The position numbers and the translations under genes are program-made. From IMG/VR virus record IMGVR_UViG_3300010354_000373, positions 1 through 30,491 of that record: DNA of 30,491 bases; one strand, written 5' to 3'. The notes below the pieces were generated by a model that searched no databases, had not been told where the DNA came from, and saw nothing but the letters and a program-made list of their open reading frames with translations. Positions 13,775 through 21,738 of this stretch are shown here, in pieces. This stretch comes from a virus. Position 1 is the first letter of the stretch. Every line of letters begins with the position of its first letter.

Positions 13775-14077
13775 AAGTCTACCATGACGCTCAGAGAGAC
13801 ACTGGTATGTCACACGCTCGTTGACCTTCCGCCAGTTGCCGAGGTGTCCGACCCTGAAGTGGCAGTTGTGGCACATGGAGAGTAAGTTGTCGGGCTCCAA
13901 CTCGAGCGACGGGTCGACGTGGAATGGGACGATATGGTGGACCTCGATGTCATGGAACGACCCGCACGCGAAACACTGGGGGTGTTCCTCGACGTGAGCG
14001 TCCCTCACGGTACGCCACTGCGGGCTCCGTGGAGCACCGAACAGGTCGGGCTTGCGAAACCAGCCGAAAAGTTTCAT
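13769..14077 (-). CDS. HNH endonuclease
   Basis: 102 residues from the ATG at 14077, which has GGGAGGTGAGG in front; the upstream in-frame ATG at 14131 is less well placed. It has a CxxC at 35-38, the catalytic EVHHIV with H47/H48, N64 in EPDNLLSMC, and a second CxxC (69-72) plus H73/H78 that complete the zinc ribbon of the HNH fold. Small HNH nucleases of this kind lie beside packaging genes in many cos phages and act with terminase; others are homing enzymes. Here it is separated from the terminase by five genes, so either role is possible. Confidence 0.85.
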   Translation of the reverse strand: MKLFGWFRKPDLFGAPRSPQWRTVRDAHVEEHPQCFACGSFHDIEVHHIVPFHVDPSLELEPDNLLSMCHNCHFRVGHLGNWRKVNERVTYQCLSERHGRLS

Positions 14078-14144
14078 CGCCTCACCTCCCACCATCTGCC
14101 GAAATATTTTTGGGCATAGGTTCCGTAACACCCCCCCCGAAAAA

Positions 14145-14831
14145 TCATCGCGTCACCTCAGAGGCGTACTCCATTACTTCGAGCCTGGCGGTGCGAACGT
14201 CGATCGAGTCCTCGTCCACGTCTGTCGTGATGTCCCAGTTGCACACCACCACCCCTTGCAGGATCGTGCCCGGCTCGTCTGGGAGCGGCACGAAGAGGGC
14301 ATGCACGGTCGGGAAGTCTACGCCGCGGTGCTGCTCGAGCGGCTGCTTGCCGAAGGTCGGGTCGCCCTGCATGATCGCTGCGGCCACACGCATCGCGTCC
14401 CCCTCGTGGCCGAGGGCTGTCGAGATGAACGTGGTCCTGACGCCGGCCGTGCGGACAGCGTCAATCAGGGCACGGTCCCGACCGTCGACGGCGACGAGTT
14501 CGATCGTGTTAGCCTCGAGGTTGACCGCGTAGACCTGAACGGCGATGCACCCGAGGCGGTCGACCTTGTGCCACAAACGCGGCAGTGCCTCGGCGGCCTT
14601 CTGCACGTCCAAGTGAGGCCCGCGGTTCACGCTGACGATCTCTCTGACGATCTCATCTCGGTTCTGGTACGCCGTCCACGCTACGCCGATCACAAGAGCG
14701 GCGAGCGTGGCGATGGCAATGTCTTGCAACTTCCGCAGTGGCGGCTTGCTCATGAACCAGCCGATGGCCGTGGCGATGAGGGTGCCGCTGCTCACGGTTG
14801 GCTCGGGTGCTGGCTGGGGGGTATCAGGCAT
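14145..14831 (-). CDS. Membrane-anchored protein of unknown function
   Basis: 228 residues from the ATG at 14831, which has GGAG eight bases upstream. A Pro-rich N-terminus leads to one hydrophobic helix (IAIATLAALVIGVAWTA, about 38-54), preceded by a second weakly hydrophobic stretch. The soluble part (about 60-228) has alternating strands and helices with LFVPLPDEPGTILQGVVVCNW, which resembles the core strands of GAF-type sensor domains. That similarity is my impression only. The first basic residues lie before the helix, suggesting an N-in anchor. It is not clearly a holin or spanin. Confidence 0.55.
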   Translation of the reverse strand: MPDTPQPAPEPTVSSGTLIATAIGWFMSKPPLRKLQDIAIATLAALVIGVAWTAYQNRDEIVREIVSVNRGPHLDVQKAAEALPRLWHKVDRLGCIAVQVYAVNLEANTIELVAVDGRDRALIDAVRTAGVRTTFISTALGHEGDAMRVAAAIMQGDPTFGKQPLEQHRGVDFPTVHALFVPLPDEPGTILQGVVVCNWDITTDVDEDSIDVRTARLEVMEYASEVTR

Positions 14832-14850
14832 GCGAGGGTCTCCTACCCTC

Positions 14851-14859
14851 ATTCTAGCA
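14851..14859 (-). promoter_or_regulatory. Possible extended -10 promoter for membrane-protein gene
   Basis: TGC-TAGAAT on the minus strand, in the space between the PhoH-like and membrane-protein genes and about 20 bases before the ATG. No clear -35. It would give a short leader that still contains the GGAG ribosome site. Confidence 0.4.
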
Positions 14860-14862
14860 CGC

Positions 14863-15537
14863 CTATGCCTGCAACGCTCCCAGGACGGCTGCGATGATCT
14901 TGTTTCGCACAATGTCCTCGCCAGCCAACTCACAGACAGAGACGCCGGGGATGCCGCAGAGACGCTGGAGGCAGAAGTCGAGCCCGCCGGCCTGTCGGTA
15001 GTCGAGGTCGGTCTGCGAGGCGTCACCGTTCACCACCGCGGTCGAGCCGATGCCGATACGGGTCAGGAACATCTTGATCTGCTCGAGCGTGGCGTTCTGT
15101 GCCTCGTCGAGCAGCATGAAGGTATTGTGGAAGTTGCGGCCACGCATGTACTCCAGCGGGCACAGTTCGATGTTGGCTGCACCTCGCATCAGCCCGAAGT
15201 TGTCGAGCCCGAGGTACAACTTCATCTCCTCCATGACGGGGACGAGATACGGCATCACTTTCTCGGTCAACGTGCCAGGCAGGAACCCGAGCCCCTTGCC
15301 TGATTCGACGACTGGACGGGTGATGACGATCTTCTCGACCCTACCTTCCATCAGGTACTTGCAAGCCATGCCCACGGCGAGCGAGGTCTTGCCCGAGCCA
15401 GCGGGGCCGACACAGAACGTGATGTCGTTCTTGGTTATGGCTTCGAGATAGGCGGCTTGATTGGGTGACTTTGGCGAGAGTTGCTTCTTCGGTGGTTGCT
15501 GCGGCTTCAGTGGTGCTACCTTGCGTTTCTTCGCCAT
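14863..15537 (-). CDS. phoH: PhoH-like ATPase
   Basis: 224 residues. After a Lys/Pro-rich N-terminal tail (1-25), GPAGSGKT at 44-51 is the Walker A loop and FMLLDEAQN with D144/E145 is Walker B; ITRPVVESGKGLGFLPG between them is the highly conserved PhoH segment. PhoH-like proteins are common auxiliary genes in phages. They bind ATP and probably RNA or DNA, but their role in infection is not established. Here the gene lies between the major capsid and connector genes and has its own leader with promoter and TAGGAG ribosome site, so it may be expressed apart from the head genes. Confidence 0.9.
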   Translation of the reverse strand: MAKKRKVAPLKPQQPPKKQLSPKSPNQAAYLEAITKNDITFCVGPAGSGKTSLAVGMACKYLMEGRVEKIVITRPVVESGKGLGFLPGTLTEKVMPYLVPVMEEMKLYLGLDNFGLMRGAANIELCPLEYMRGRNFHNTFMLLDEAQNATLEQIKMFLTRIGIGSTAVVNGDASQTDLDYRQAGGLDFCLQRLCGIPGVSVCELAGEDIVRNKIIAAVLGALQA

Positions 15538-15576
15538 GTCAGGCTCCTAGAAGAGTAGTTGTCCGCCCATGCCTTT

Positions 15577-15582
15577 ATTGTA
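15577..15582 (-). promoter_or_regulatory. Promoter -10 for the PhoH gene and connector operon
   Basis: TACAAT on the minus strand (context GGG-TACAAT-AAAGG) in the space after the capsid terminator. The start of PhoH lies about 40 bases on, with TAGGAGCC before the ATG. A TTGCTT lies about 19 bases upstream and could be a poor -35. Position just after a terminator supports a restart of transcription. Confidence 0.5.
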
Positions 15583-15595
15583 CCCGGTCCCATGC

Positions 15596-15635
15596 CACAA
15601 AAAGCAAGAAGCCCCCAGGTTTCCCTGGAGGCTTC
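15596..15635 (-). terminator. Rho-independent terminator after the major capsid gene
   Basis: On the minus strand, a 12-base-pair stem (GAAGCCTCCAGG with CCTGGGGGCTTC, one G-U pair) closes a GAAA tetraloop and is followed by TTGCTTTTTG. It lies 28 bases after the capsid stop. The stem arms are at 15608-15619 and 15624-15635 on the plus strand. It would end the terminase-to-capsid transcript. Confidence 0.9.
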
Positions 15636-15662
15636 CGCTTTTCGTACTACAGAGACTCAGCC

Positions 15663-17027
15663 TTAGGAAGCCGCGGTCTCGAGGGCCACCACGGCACCAC
15701 TCTCGCTGGCCGAGCCAACGTCGTGGACCTTGATGTCGAAGCGGCACTTGCCCTGGAGGAGCAGTTCGTCCGTGGTCGCATAGACCTGGTCGAACATGCG
15801 AGCCGAGAACTCGCTGCGACGGCCGAGGATGGCAGCCTGCTTGAAGTTGCCGAACAGAGCCTTGGGCTTGCTGGGGTCAGCACCGAGCGTGCCGTCCATG
15901 CACTCGACGAGGTACACGGGGTAGCCGAGGAACGTGCCCACGCTGCCCTGCGACAGCGAGTCCTTGTCGTTCCCGCCACCGCTGTACTTCAGGCGAAGCA
16001 TAGCAGCGTGGTAGACCACTGGCGACACGAACCAAGCCGAGCCACCACGAGCGTAGGACTTCACCTTGCCGATGCAAGCGAGGAAGTCGTCGTTGTCGAG
16101 GGTCTCGACGCTGGTGTTGCCAGCCGCAGCCGTCACGACGCCGCCAGCATGAGCAGGCAGGCCGAGGAGGGGGATGACACCGGTCATGCTACCGAAGCCG
16201 GCCGAGCCGTCAGCGATGAACAGACACTCGTCGGTCTTCTTGGCGATCGCAGTCGCGAACTCGAGGGCGACCTGGTCGACCATGTTCACGATGCTGTCCG
16301 CAACGTACTCAGCACTCAGGCGAGTCGCCACGGTCAACTTCTGAGCCGTCAGTTGCACCTGAGCGTAGGTCGGGTCGCTCTGGCCAATCGCAGCCGACTC
16401 GGCAACGAAGTTAGCCACCACGCCACCGGTACGCTTCGGGATGTTGTAGACTTCGCGAGCCATGCTCACGTTGTCACACACCTTCGGGGCAACGCCGTGC
16501 TCGTCGACAAGACGCACGATCTTGGCAGCAAACTCGGCCGGCACAATGCCGGCGGTGTCGCCACCGACGGTCAGCGTACGGGCTTCGATCACGCCGTGAT
16601 CAACGCACCACCGCTTGTCGTCTTCGCGACCGTAGACCGTGGCACCGAGCCACTTGCCCATACGGTAGGCGAGTTCCACGTCGCGGTCGCTCTTGTTGAA
16701 CGCACGGAGTTCAGTGTGGTGTGGGAGGGCCGAACGGATTTCCACTTTTGCTTCTTCCTTTTCTTGGCGTACTTCGACAGCGGCGGGAGCCACTTCTGGG
16801 TCAGGCTTGGCGGGAGAGGCTGGTTCCACAACGGCACGCAGTTCCTCTTCCTTGGCGACGATCTTCTCTTCACGCACGATAGCCGCACGAACTTCGTCGG
16901 CTTCAGCGATCAGGTGGTCCAGGTCGGCGTCCTGCTCGGACGAACGATCTTCCAACGCGGTCAACTCGCCAAGGCGGGCTGCGACAGCGGCGGCTCGGTC
17001 TTGGAGAGACTTCAGTTTACGAGACAT
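15663..17027 (-). CDS. Major capsid protein (HK97 fold)
   Basis: 454 residues. Residues 1 to about 110 are a charged coiled-coil region (LKSLQDRAAAVAARLGELTA onward), the scaffold-like delta domain normally removed by the prohead protease. From about 115 the HK97-type coat follows: VELAYRMGKWLGATVYG, a Gly-rich GGDTAGIVPAEFA segment, then VATRLSAEYVADS and the spine-helix region ATAIAKKTDECLF, AGGVVTAAAGN, YHAAMLRLKYSGG and near the end RRSEFSARMFDQVYATTDELLLQGKCRF. Neighbours are portal and protease in standard order. The leader carries an extended -10 element and the gene is closed by a strong terminator, fitting very high expression. Confidence 0.92.
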   Translation of the reverse strand: MSRKLKSLQDRAAAVAARLGELTALEDRSSEQDADLDHLIAEADEVRAAIVREEKIVAKEEELRAVVEPASPAKPDPEVAPAAVEVRQEKEEAKVEIRSALPHHTELRAFNKSDRDVELAYRMGKWLGATVYGREDDKRWCVDHGVIEARTLTVGGDTAGIVPAEFAAKIVRLVDEHGVAPKVCDNVSMAREVYNIPKRTGGVVANFVAESAAIGQSDPTYAQVQLTAQKLTVATRLSAEYVADSIVNMVDQVALEFATAIAKKTDECLFIADGSAGFGSMTGVIPLLGLPAHAGGVVTAAAGNTSVETLDNDDFLACIGKVKSYARGGSAWFVSPVVYHAAMLRLKYSGGGNDKDSLSQGSVGTFLGYPVYLVECMDGTLGADPSKPKALFGNFKQAAILGRRSEFSARMFDQVYATTDELLLQGKCRFDIKVHDVGSASESGAVVALETAAS

Positions 17028-17080
17028 TCAAAAACCTCTTCTGGTTGAAGACTACCAGCGAGCCGCTGGCCGATATCTAT

Positions 17081-17089
17081 AGTGTAGCA
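17081..17089 (-). promoter_or_regulatory. Extended -10 promoter for the major capsid gene
   Basis: TGC-TACACT on the minus strand within the 85-base gap between protease and capsid genes, giving a leader of about 47 bases that contains AAGAGG before the ATG. Together with the downstream terminator it can make the capsid gene a separate transcription unit. No -35 is evident. Confidence 0.5.
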
Positions 17090-17112
17090 CAGTGCGAGAA
17101 GTCCGCGTCGCT

Positions 17113-17847
17113 TCAGGAGCCACGCAACTGCCCAATGAGTTCACGAACCTGACGATCTTTCTCGATCCGATCGAGCATCCTTACCGCGGCCTTGGCGGCG
17201 AGGGTCCGCTCGTCCACCGCAGGCTCCTCGGAGCGTGGCTCGGGGATCAGGGCGGCGTCCTCGGCCTCGATCTCCTCGGCGTCCGCGAGCACGGGGTGCT
17301 CACGCTGCTCGAACTCGGCCTTGGCGGCCTCGAGCGTGCGGGACGAGAGGTAGACCTTGTTGTCGGTCTCGGGATATGCCGGCGTGTGTACCACGCTCAC
17401 GTCCCCCAGGAACTCAATGTCGCTGATCGTCCGCACGGTCACGCCGTCGCTGCGACGCTCCCACTGGTCGCCACCCTTGGCGATACGGAAGGCGAAGGAC
17501 GATCCGCGGAGGTCGCCTCGCTCGAGGGCCTCCACAACATCGGCGTCGGCCTTCTTCGGGTGGATCACGTACTCGAGCCCACGCTCAGTCAGGCTGAGTT
17601 CTAGCGTGCCGCTGATCGACCGGCCGAGCACACGCTCGTGGTCCAACTTCGCGAACACGTCGAGTTTCGGGTCGGCCATCGCACGGTCGAAGGCACCGGG
17701 GAGGAGGACCTCCGTGAAGCCACCAAGGTCGCGGCTCTCGCTGTTGTAGAGGGCGGCCACGCCACGGATGACGGTCTTGCCGTTCTCGTCCGACCGCACT
17801 TCGAGGGTCGGTGCGGCTTCGACCATACGGATGTCAAGATCACTCAT
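17113..17847 (-). CDS. Prohead maturation protease (HK97 gp4-like)
   Basis: 244 residues from the ATG at 17847, which overlaps the portal stop by eight bases (ATGAGTGA). The open frame extends 59 codons further upstream into the portal gene, but that part is a shadow. Catalytic residues of the caudovirus prohead serine protease fit: H70 in AKLDHERVLGR, S117 in LRGSSFAF and E144 in SDIEFLGDVSVV, then HTPAYPE. The C-terminal 70 residues are acidic and helical, probably a scaffold-like tail. It cuts the delta domain from the capsid protein and then itself. Confidence 0.92.
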   Translation of the reverse strand: MSDLDIRMVEAAPTLEVRSDENGKTVIRGVAALYNSESRDLGGFTEVLLPGAFDRAMADPKLDVFAKLDHERVLGRSISGTLELSLTERGLEYVIHPKKADADVVEALERGDLRGSSFAFRIAKGGDQWERRSDGVTVRTISDIEFLGDVSVVHTPAYPETDNKVYLSSRTLEAAKAEFEQREHPVLADAEEIEAEDAALIPEPRSEEPAVDERTLAAKAAVRMLDRIEKDRQVRELIGQLRGS

Positions 17848-19162
17848 CGTCTGCCTCGCCTGGGACTGGTTGTTCGCTCTCAACTGGGTTCTCGTCGTGC
17901 GTGCCAGCCTGACCAGGGTCTGGGTTGGCGTGCATGACGTTTGCTTGTGCTGTAGGGTTCTCTTCAGTAAATGCCGAGAGCAACGCCATCGAGGTCTGAA
18001 CGAACCTCTTGTCGCCCTCTCCATCCGGAAGCGGATTGAGACCTTCGGCTGCTCGCACCTCGTCGACGCTCAGGACGCCGATATGGAATAGTTCCCGCAC
18101 CCACGCCGACCGGCTGGCGAAGTCGCCTTGCAGGAAGAGTGTGGTGTCGAAGTCAATGAAAAGGTCGTCCTGAGTCAGGATGTCGCGAGTAGCCGCGGCT
18201 GCAAACCGCTTGATTTCTGGCACCAGGCTGAACGTCATGAAGTCGCGTGCCTGTTGCTCCATCGAGCCGAACGACGACTTGTCGAGCAGCCCGATCATGT
18301 ACGGTGGGACTCGCATGGCCCGAGCGATGTCCTCGACGGCAAAGCGTCGAGTCTCGATCAGTTGCGAGGCCGCGGCCGCGTCGGTGGGCATCTCCTTCAG
18401 ATGAATGCCATGCGGGAGGACCGCGGTCTTGTTGAAGTTGTTCGCACCCTGGTGGATATCGTTGAACGTGTCCCGCAGCCGCTTCATCGTCTCGGGCTTC
18501 AGCGGGTTGTCCGACTCGAGCACAGTGCCGGCCCTGGCACCGTTCCCAAAGAACGCACCAGAGAAAATCTCAGCCGCTCGAGCGAGAGCGATCGTCTCCT
18601 GCGACAGCGACGACGGCACGTAGCCGAGGACACCGTCGGAGGAGAGCCAGCGGAGATGGAAGACCTGCGACTGCCGATACCGCTTCAGCGTGTCGTCGCT
18701 GGGGTCGTTGTAGACGTAGCGGAGGGAGCCGTTCTGGAGCCGCTCGACCGTTATGCGGGTCGGGTGGAGCGGGATGAGTTCGGTCACGGCACCGCTTCGT
18801 CCAGACTTCTGGAGAGCGTAGGCGTTCCCGTACAACATCATCCACGAGACCATCAGTTCGACGAACTCGAACGAGGTCTGCCACCCGTTGGGTTCGCGGT
18901 TTATGATCCGCTCGAGCGGAACCTCCGCGATCTCCTTCCCGCCCCCAGGGAGACGGCGATAGACATGAAGAGGCAACGACGCCATCGACTCGGCCTTCAC
19001 GCGAACGCAAGCCAGGACGGCGGAAGCCTTGAGACTGTTCTCCGGTGTGATCGCAATCTTCGAGGCGTTGTTGCAACGCATCGATTCCCAGAACGGCCCC
19101 CACACCGAGGTGCCGGCGAGCGAGCGGATGTCGAGTTCGAGTTCGGGATCGATGTCGGCCAT
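17840..19162 (-). CDS. Portal protein (HK97 type)
   Basis: 440 residues. The order of segments matches HK97-like portals: SLKASAVLACVRVKAESMASLPL with a helix that opens the wing, then LPLHVYRR, an FELVxxxLLYGNAY-like stretch (FVELMVSWMMLYGNAYALQ), LIPLHPTRITVE, RWLSSDGVLGYVPSS, then ETRRFAVEDIARAMRVPPYMIGL and SMEQQARDFM near the stem/crown, and GVLSVDEVRAAEGLNPLPDG at the end. The last 50 residues are acidic and Pro-rich. The ATG overlaps the terminase stop (TGATG). It forms the DNA-entry dodecamer at one capsid vertex. Confidence 0.95.
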   Translation of the reverse strand: MADIDPELELDIRSLAGTSVWGPFWESMRCNNASKIAITPENSLKASAVLACVRVKAESMASLPLHVYRRLPGGGKEIAEVPLERIINREPNGWQTSFEFVELMVSWMMLYGNAYALQKSGRSGAVTELIPLHPTRITVERLQNGSLRYVYNDPSDDTLKRYRQSQVFHLRWLSSDGVLGYVPSSLSQETIALARAAEIFSGAFFGNGARAGTVLESDNPLKPETMKRLRDTFNDIHQGANNFNKTAVLPHGIHLKEMPTDAAAASQLIETRRFAVEDIARAMRVPPYMIGLLDKSSFGSMEQQARDFMTFSLVPEIKRFAAAATRDILTQDDLFIDFDTTLFLQGDFASRSAWVRELFHIGVLSVDEVRAAEGLNPLPDGEGDKRFVQTSMALLSAFTEENPTAQANVMHANPDPGQAGTHDENPVESEQPVPGEADDE

Positions 19163-21735
19163 CAGATGATCTCTATGTTGTAGTCGATATCGTTCGGCAA
19201 CTCCGCGAGTGCCAGCCCAACGCCCATCACGGTGGCGACTGCCGCGTCAATGCGTACGGGACTCGAGTGGTCCTTCGGCTTGACGAGTTTCACGTTGCCC
19301 GCAGGGTCTTGCTTTACCGTAGCGTTGCTGAACTGCCACTCCAGGCTGCGATTGTCGCCGAAGCGAACCGCTTTCTTCAGTATAGCGGCTTCGAGTGCCT
19401 TGATGGGGGCGGACATCGACGCAAAGCCCTGGCCGAACGGCTTTACGGGCAGCCCCTCCGCCGCGAGCCTCGTGATCGTGCCGGTCGCATTCCAGCGGTC
19501 GATGGCAATCCCGCGAACATCCCACCGCTCGCAGAGGTCCACGATATGCCTGTAGACGACATCGTAGTCGATCACGTCGCCCTCAGTCATCGTCACCCAG
19601 CCCTTTTTCGCCCACTCTCGGTAGGGGACGCGGTCCTGACGCTCACGGCGAGCCGCACCCTCCTCGGGGATGAAAATGTGGTTCTCGACATCGTAGCCGC
19701 CCGAGAAGTCGGGCCAGACGATCGAGACCGCTGTCGTGTCGGACGTGGACGACAAGTCGACGCCAATGTAGGCCCCCATCTCGCCGCGGTCCTCATCGAG
19801 CGGGGCCATGCAGTCCCGGTAGGCACCGTGCCGGAGCCACTTGTCGGAGCCCGTACACCAGAGATTCAAGTGCAGCGTCTTGTAGGTCACCTCGTCGCTC
19901 GGAGACTCCTTCGCACGCTTGATCCAGTTCTCGAAGTACTCCGGCTTCGTCGTGATGCCGAAGTTCGGGTTGCATTTCTTGGCTGTCTCGATGTCGAACG
20001 GGTCGTCCTTGTCGTTCGCCTCCCAGATGCACGGGTAAAAGGCTGGGTCCGACACGATGCCGTCCTGGACATGCCGTGCCCTCTCCCACAGCCGGTGACA
20101 CGGACCGCCGATCGTGTTGCCCGCCGTCGTGATGTACGCCAGCAACGGCTGCGACCGGGCCCCCATTCCAGTTTCCAGAACGTCCACCAGTTCGCTGTCG
20201 CGGAAAACGTGGTACTCGTCGATCAGCACGACCGAGGGGTTCAAGCCGTGCTTCAAGCCGGCGTCGGACGACACAGTCATGAACGTAGAGTGGGTCTCGT
20301 CGACCACGATGCTGTTCCGGAAGACCTTGCACATTCTCCCGAGAGCCGGGCACGACTCTAGGAACTGCTTGGCGGCTGTGTGCAGGAGGGCTGCCTGGTT
20401 ACGGTCGCCGGCGGCAACGATGATCTCGGCACCAGCCTCGCCGTCGATGAGCAGCATGTAGAGCCCGAGAGCCGCCAGCATCGCCGAGTTGTGCGTGGGG
20501 ACGAATGTGTCGCAGAGGTAGTTGCCACCGACAACCTGAACGCACTGCATCGGCACCTTGCGGTCAGTCCTTCGGACGGCGACGATCTTGCGTGAGCCGT
20601 CTTCGTACGCCGGCTTGACGCGAGCGTTCTTCCGCGGGAGCCGAAACGGACGGGTGAGCCACGCCGGCGGCTTGAACTTGATGGAGCCGGCGGTGCCAAC
20701 GACGCGACCGTCGAACTTTGCGTCGTAATATCGGACCTTGGCGTAGATACCGAGAGACGCAAGGAGGGCACGGACATCCTCGATCAGCGGGCCCTTCTTC
20801 TGGTCGAACCTAATGCTACCGCGATTGCCGCACTGACCGTCGGTATCAAGGAGACCCTGCAACAGAGCGACTCGCTGCGAGACCGAGGCGTGCATGTACT
20901 GATCGGGGATCCGTTTCACTCGTCCGTCCGGAAAGCCCGCTTTTCGCCATAGGCCACGGACGCCGCGAATACGGACGAGGCAGAAGTCCGCCCTCTTGTG
21001 GCACTCCATGTTGTCCTTGACATCCCAGTCCCATCCAGTCTTCCCGAGTTCGTCAAGGAGTGGAGACAGATCGCCACGGAGACCGCAAATCTTTGGCTGG
21101 TCACTGAACCCATCTCCGAGCCACGACCCCAGGATGTACGGGGGCACTGGCAGGTCTCGCTCGGTGCCCTGGTAGATCACCGTCGGCAGCCTGAACCGCC
21201 AGTTCTGGCCGTAGCGGAGTTTGCTCTCGTGCAACTCGCGGGTGGACATCACGCGGTACTCGGGTGCGTCCCGCCATTTCCCCCAGTAGCGGCTGGTCAC
21301 CGTCCAGTCATGGTTGCCGTCGCACTCAATGACCTCACCGGACGACAACTCGATCTCGTAGGAGTCAGGGTTGTGGTCGACCTCGCTCTTCGCGACCACC
21401 TTGCAAGGCAGGCCGTCGAGGCCAACGAGGTCGTCGCCGACCTTCACCTCGCCCATCGTGGTCTTGCCCGTCGGGGTAATCAGCGTTGTATCAAGGGGGA
21501 CCTGCTTTCCAGACTTTCTGGGCAGGGCAACGAACGTCCGCCGGTACTGCCTGAGCCCGTCGTCGTTCTTCGTGCCGAGCAACTCGTCGAAGTACTTCGC
21601 CTGCCAGTCTTCCAGGTGGAACGGCTGGCCGGCGAAGTCTCCGCGAGCGTGCTTCAACATGGAGCAGAAGTCCGAGAAAATCTGCCCCTCTTCAGTTTTG
21701 CACTGGTACGCCATGAGGACATTGTACCAGTACAC
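19162..21735 (-). CDS. terL: Large terminase subunit interrupted by an intein
   Basis: 857 residues; removing the intein at residues 78-416 leaves a 518-residue HK97-type terminase, a normal length. Spliced, the Walker A loop reads LPRKSGK-SAMLAALG. Walker B is VVLIDEYHVF. The RNase H-type nuclease follows with its acids in YIGVDLSSTSDTTA, GIAIDRWNATG and VRIDAAVA. The protein packages and cuts DNA at the portal. The frame starts at a GTG at 21735, four bases after the fibre gene ends, with a weak ribosome site. An ATG at 21714 (MAYQCK) is an alternative; MAYQ is also how both fibre proteins begin. No small terminase is recognised in this window. Confidence 0.93.
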   Translation of the reverse strand: MYWYNVLMAYQCKTEEGQIFSDFCSMLKHARGDFAGQPFHLEDWQAKYFDELLGTKNDDGLRQYRRTFVALPRKSGKQVPLDTTLITPTGKTTMGEVKVGDDLVGLDGLPCKVVAKSEVDHNPDSYEIELSSGEVIECDGNHDWTVTSRYWGKWRDAPEYRVMSTRELHESKLRYGQNWRFRLPTVIYQGTERDLPVPPYILGSWLGDGFSDQPKICGLRGDLSPLLDELGKTGWDWDVKDNMECHKRADFCLVRIRGVRGLWRKAGFPDGRVKRIPDQYMHASVSQRVALLQGLLDTDGQCGNRGSIRFDQKKGPLIEDVRALLASLGIYAKVRYYDAKFDGRVVGTAGSIKFKPPAWLTRPFRLPRKNARVKPAYEDGSRKIVAVRRTDRKVPMQCVQVVGGNYLCDTFVPTHNSAMLAALGLYMLLIDGEAGAEIIVAAGDRNQAALLHTAAKQFLESCPALGRMCKVFRNSIVVDETHSTFMTVSSDAGLKHGLNPSVVLIDEYHVFRDSELVDVLETGMGARSQPLLAYITTAGNTIGGPCHRLWERARHVQDGIVSDPAFYPCIWEANDKDDPFDIETAKKCNPNFGITTKPEYFENWIKRAKESPSDEVTYKTLHLNLWCTGSDKWLRHGAYRDCMAPLDEDRGEMGAYIGVDLSSTSDTTAVSIVWPDFSGGYDVENHIFIPEEGAARRERQDRVPYREWAKKGWVTMTEGDVIDYDVVYRHIVDLCERWDVRGIAIDRWNATGTITRLAAEGLPVKPFGQGFASMSAPIKALEAAILKKAVRFGDNRSLEWQFSNATVKQDPAGNVKLVKPKDHSSPVRIDAAVATVMGVGLALAELPNDIDYNIEII
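20488..21504 (-). other. Class 3 intein with LAGLIDADG homing endonuclease
   Basis: 339 residues inserted between Lys and Ser of the terminase P-loop (SGK/S). Its first residue is Gln, not Cys or Ser, so it cannot use the standard first step. It carries the class 3 triad: H65 and W67 in block B (GNHDWTV), Cys321 in block F (MQCVQV) and Thr337 in block G (PTHN, ending in N339), followed by Ser as +1. LGSWLGDG (D131) and LLQGLLDTDG (D222) are the two LAGLIDADG motifs, with intact acids, so the endonuclease may be active. Boundaries follow from intact extein motifs. Known: class 3 inteins attack first from the block F Cys. Confidence 0.92.
21721..21729 (-). promoter_or_regulatory. Possible extended -10 just before a terminase ATG
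   Basis: TGG-TACAAT on the minus strand, six bases before the ATG at 21714. If used, the transcript would start at or next to that ATG, a leaderless message. It also lies inside the longer GTG-started frame. Weak evidence. Confidence 0.25.
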
Positions 21736-21738
21736 TCA

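Noticed and set aside
14131-14138. Run of eight C bases as a possible frameshift site
   Set aside because: It lies between two genes, outside both coding sequences; no frame joins across it.
15465-17048. Plus-strand open frame of 527 codons opposite the capsid gene
   Set aside because: The minus strand encodes a clear HK97 capsid protein. The plus frame is rich in His, Val, Arg and Leu, as expected for an antisense shadow in GC-rich DNA.
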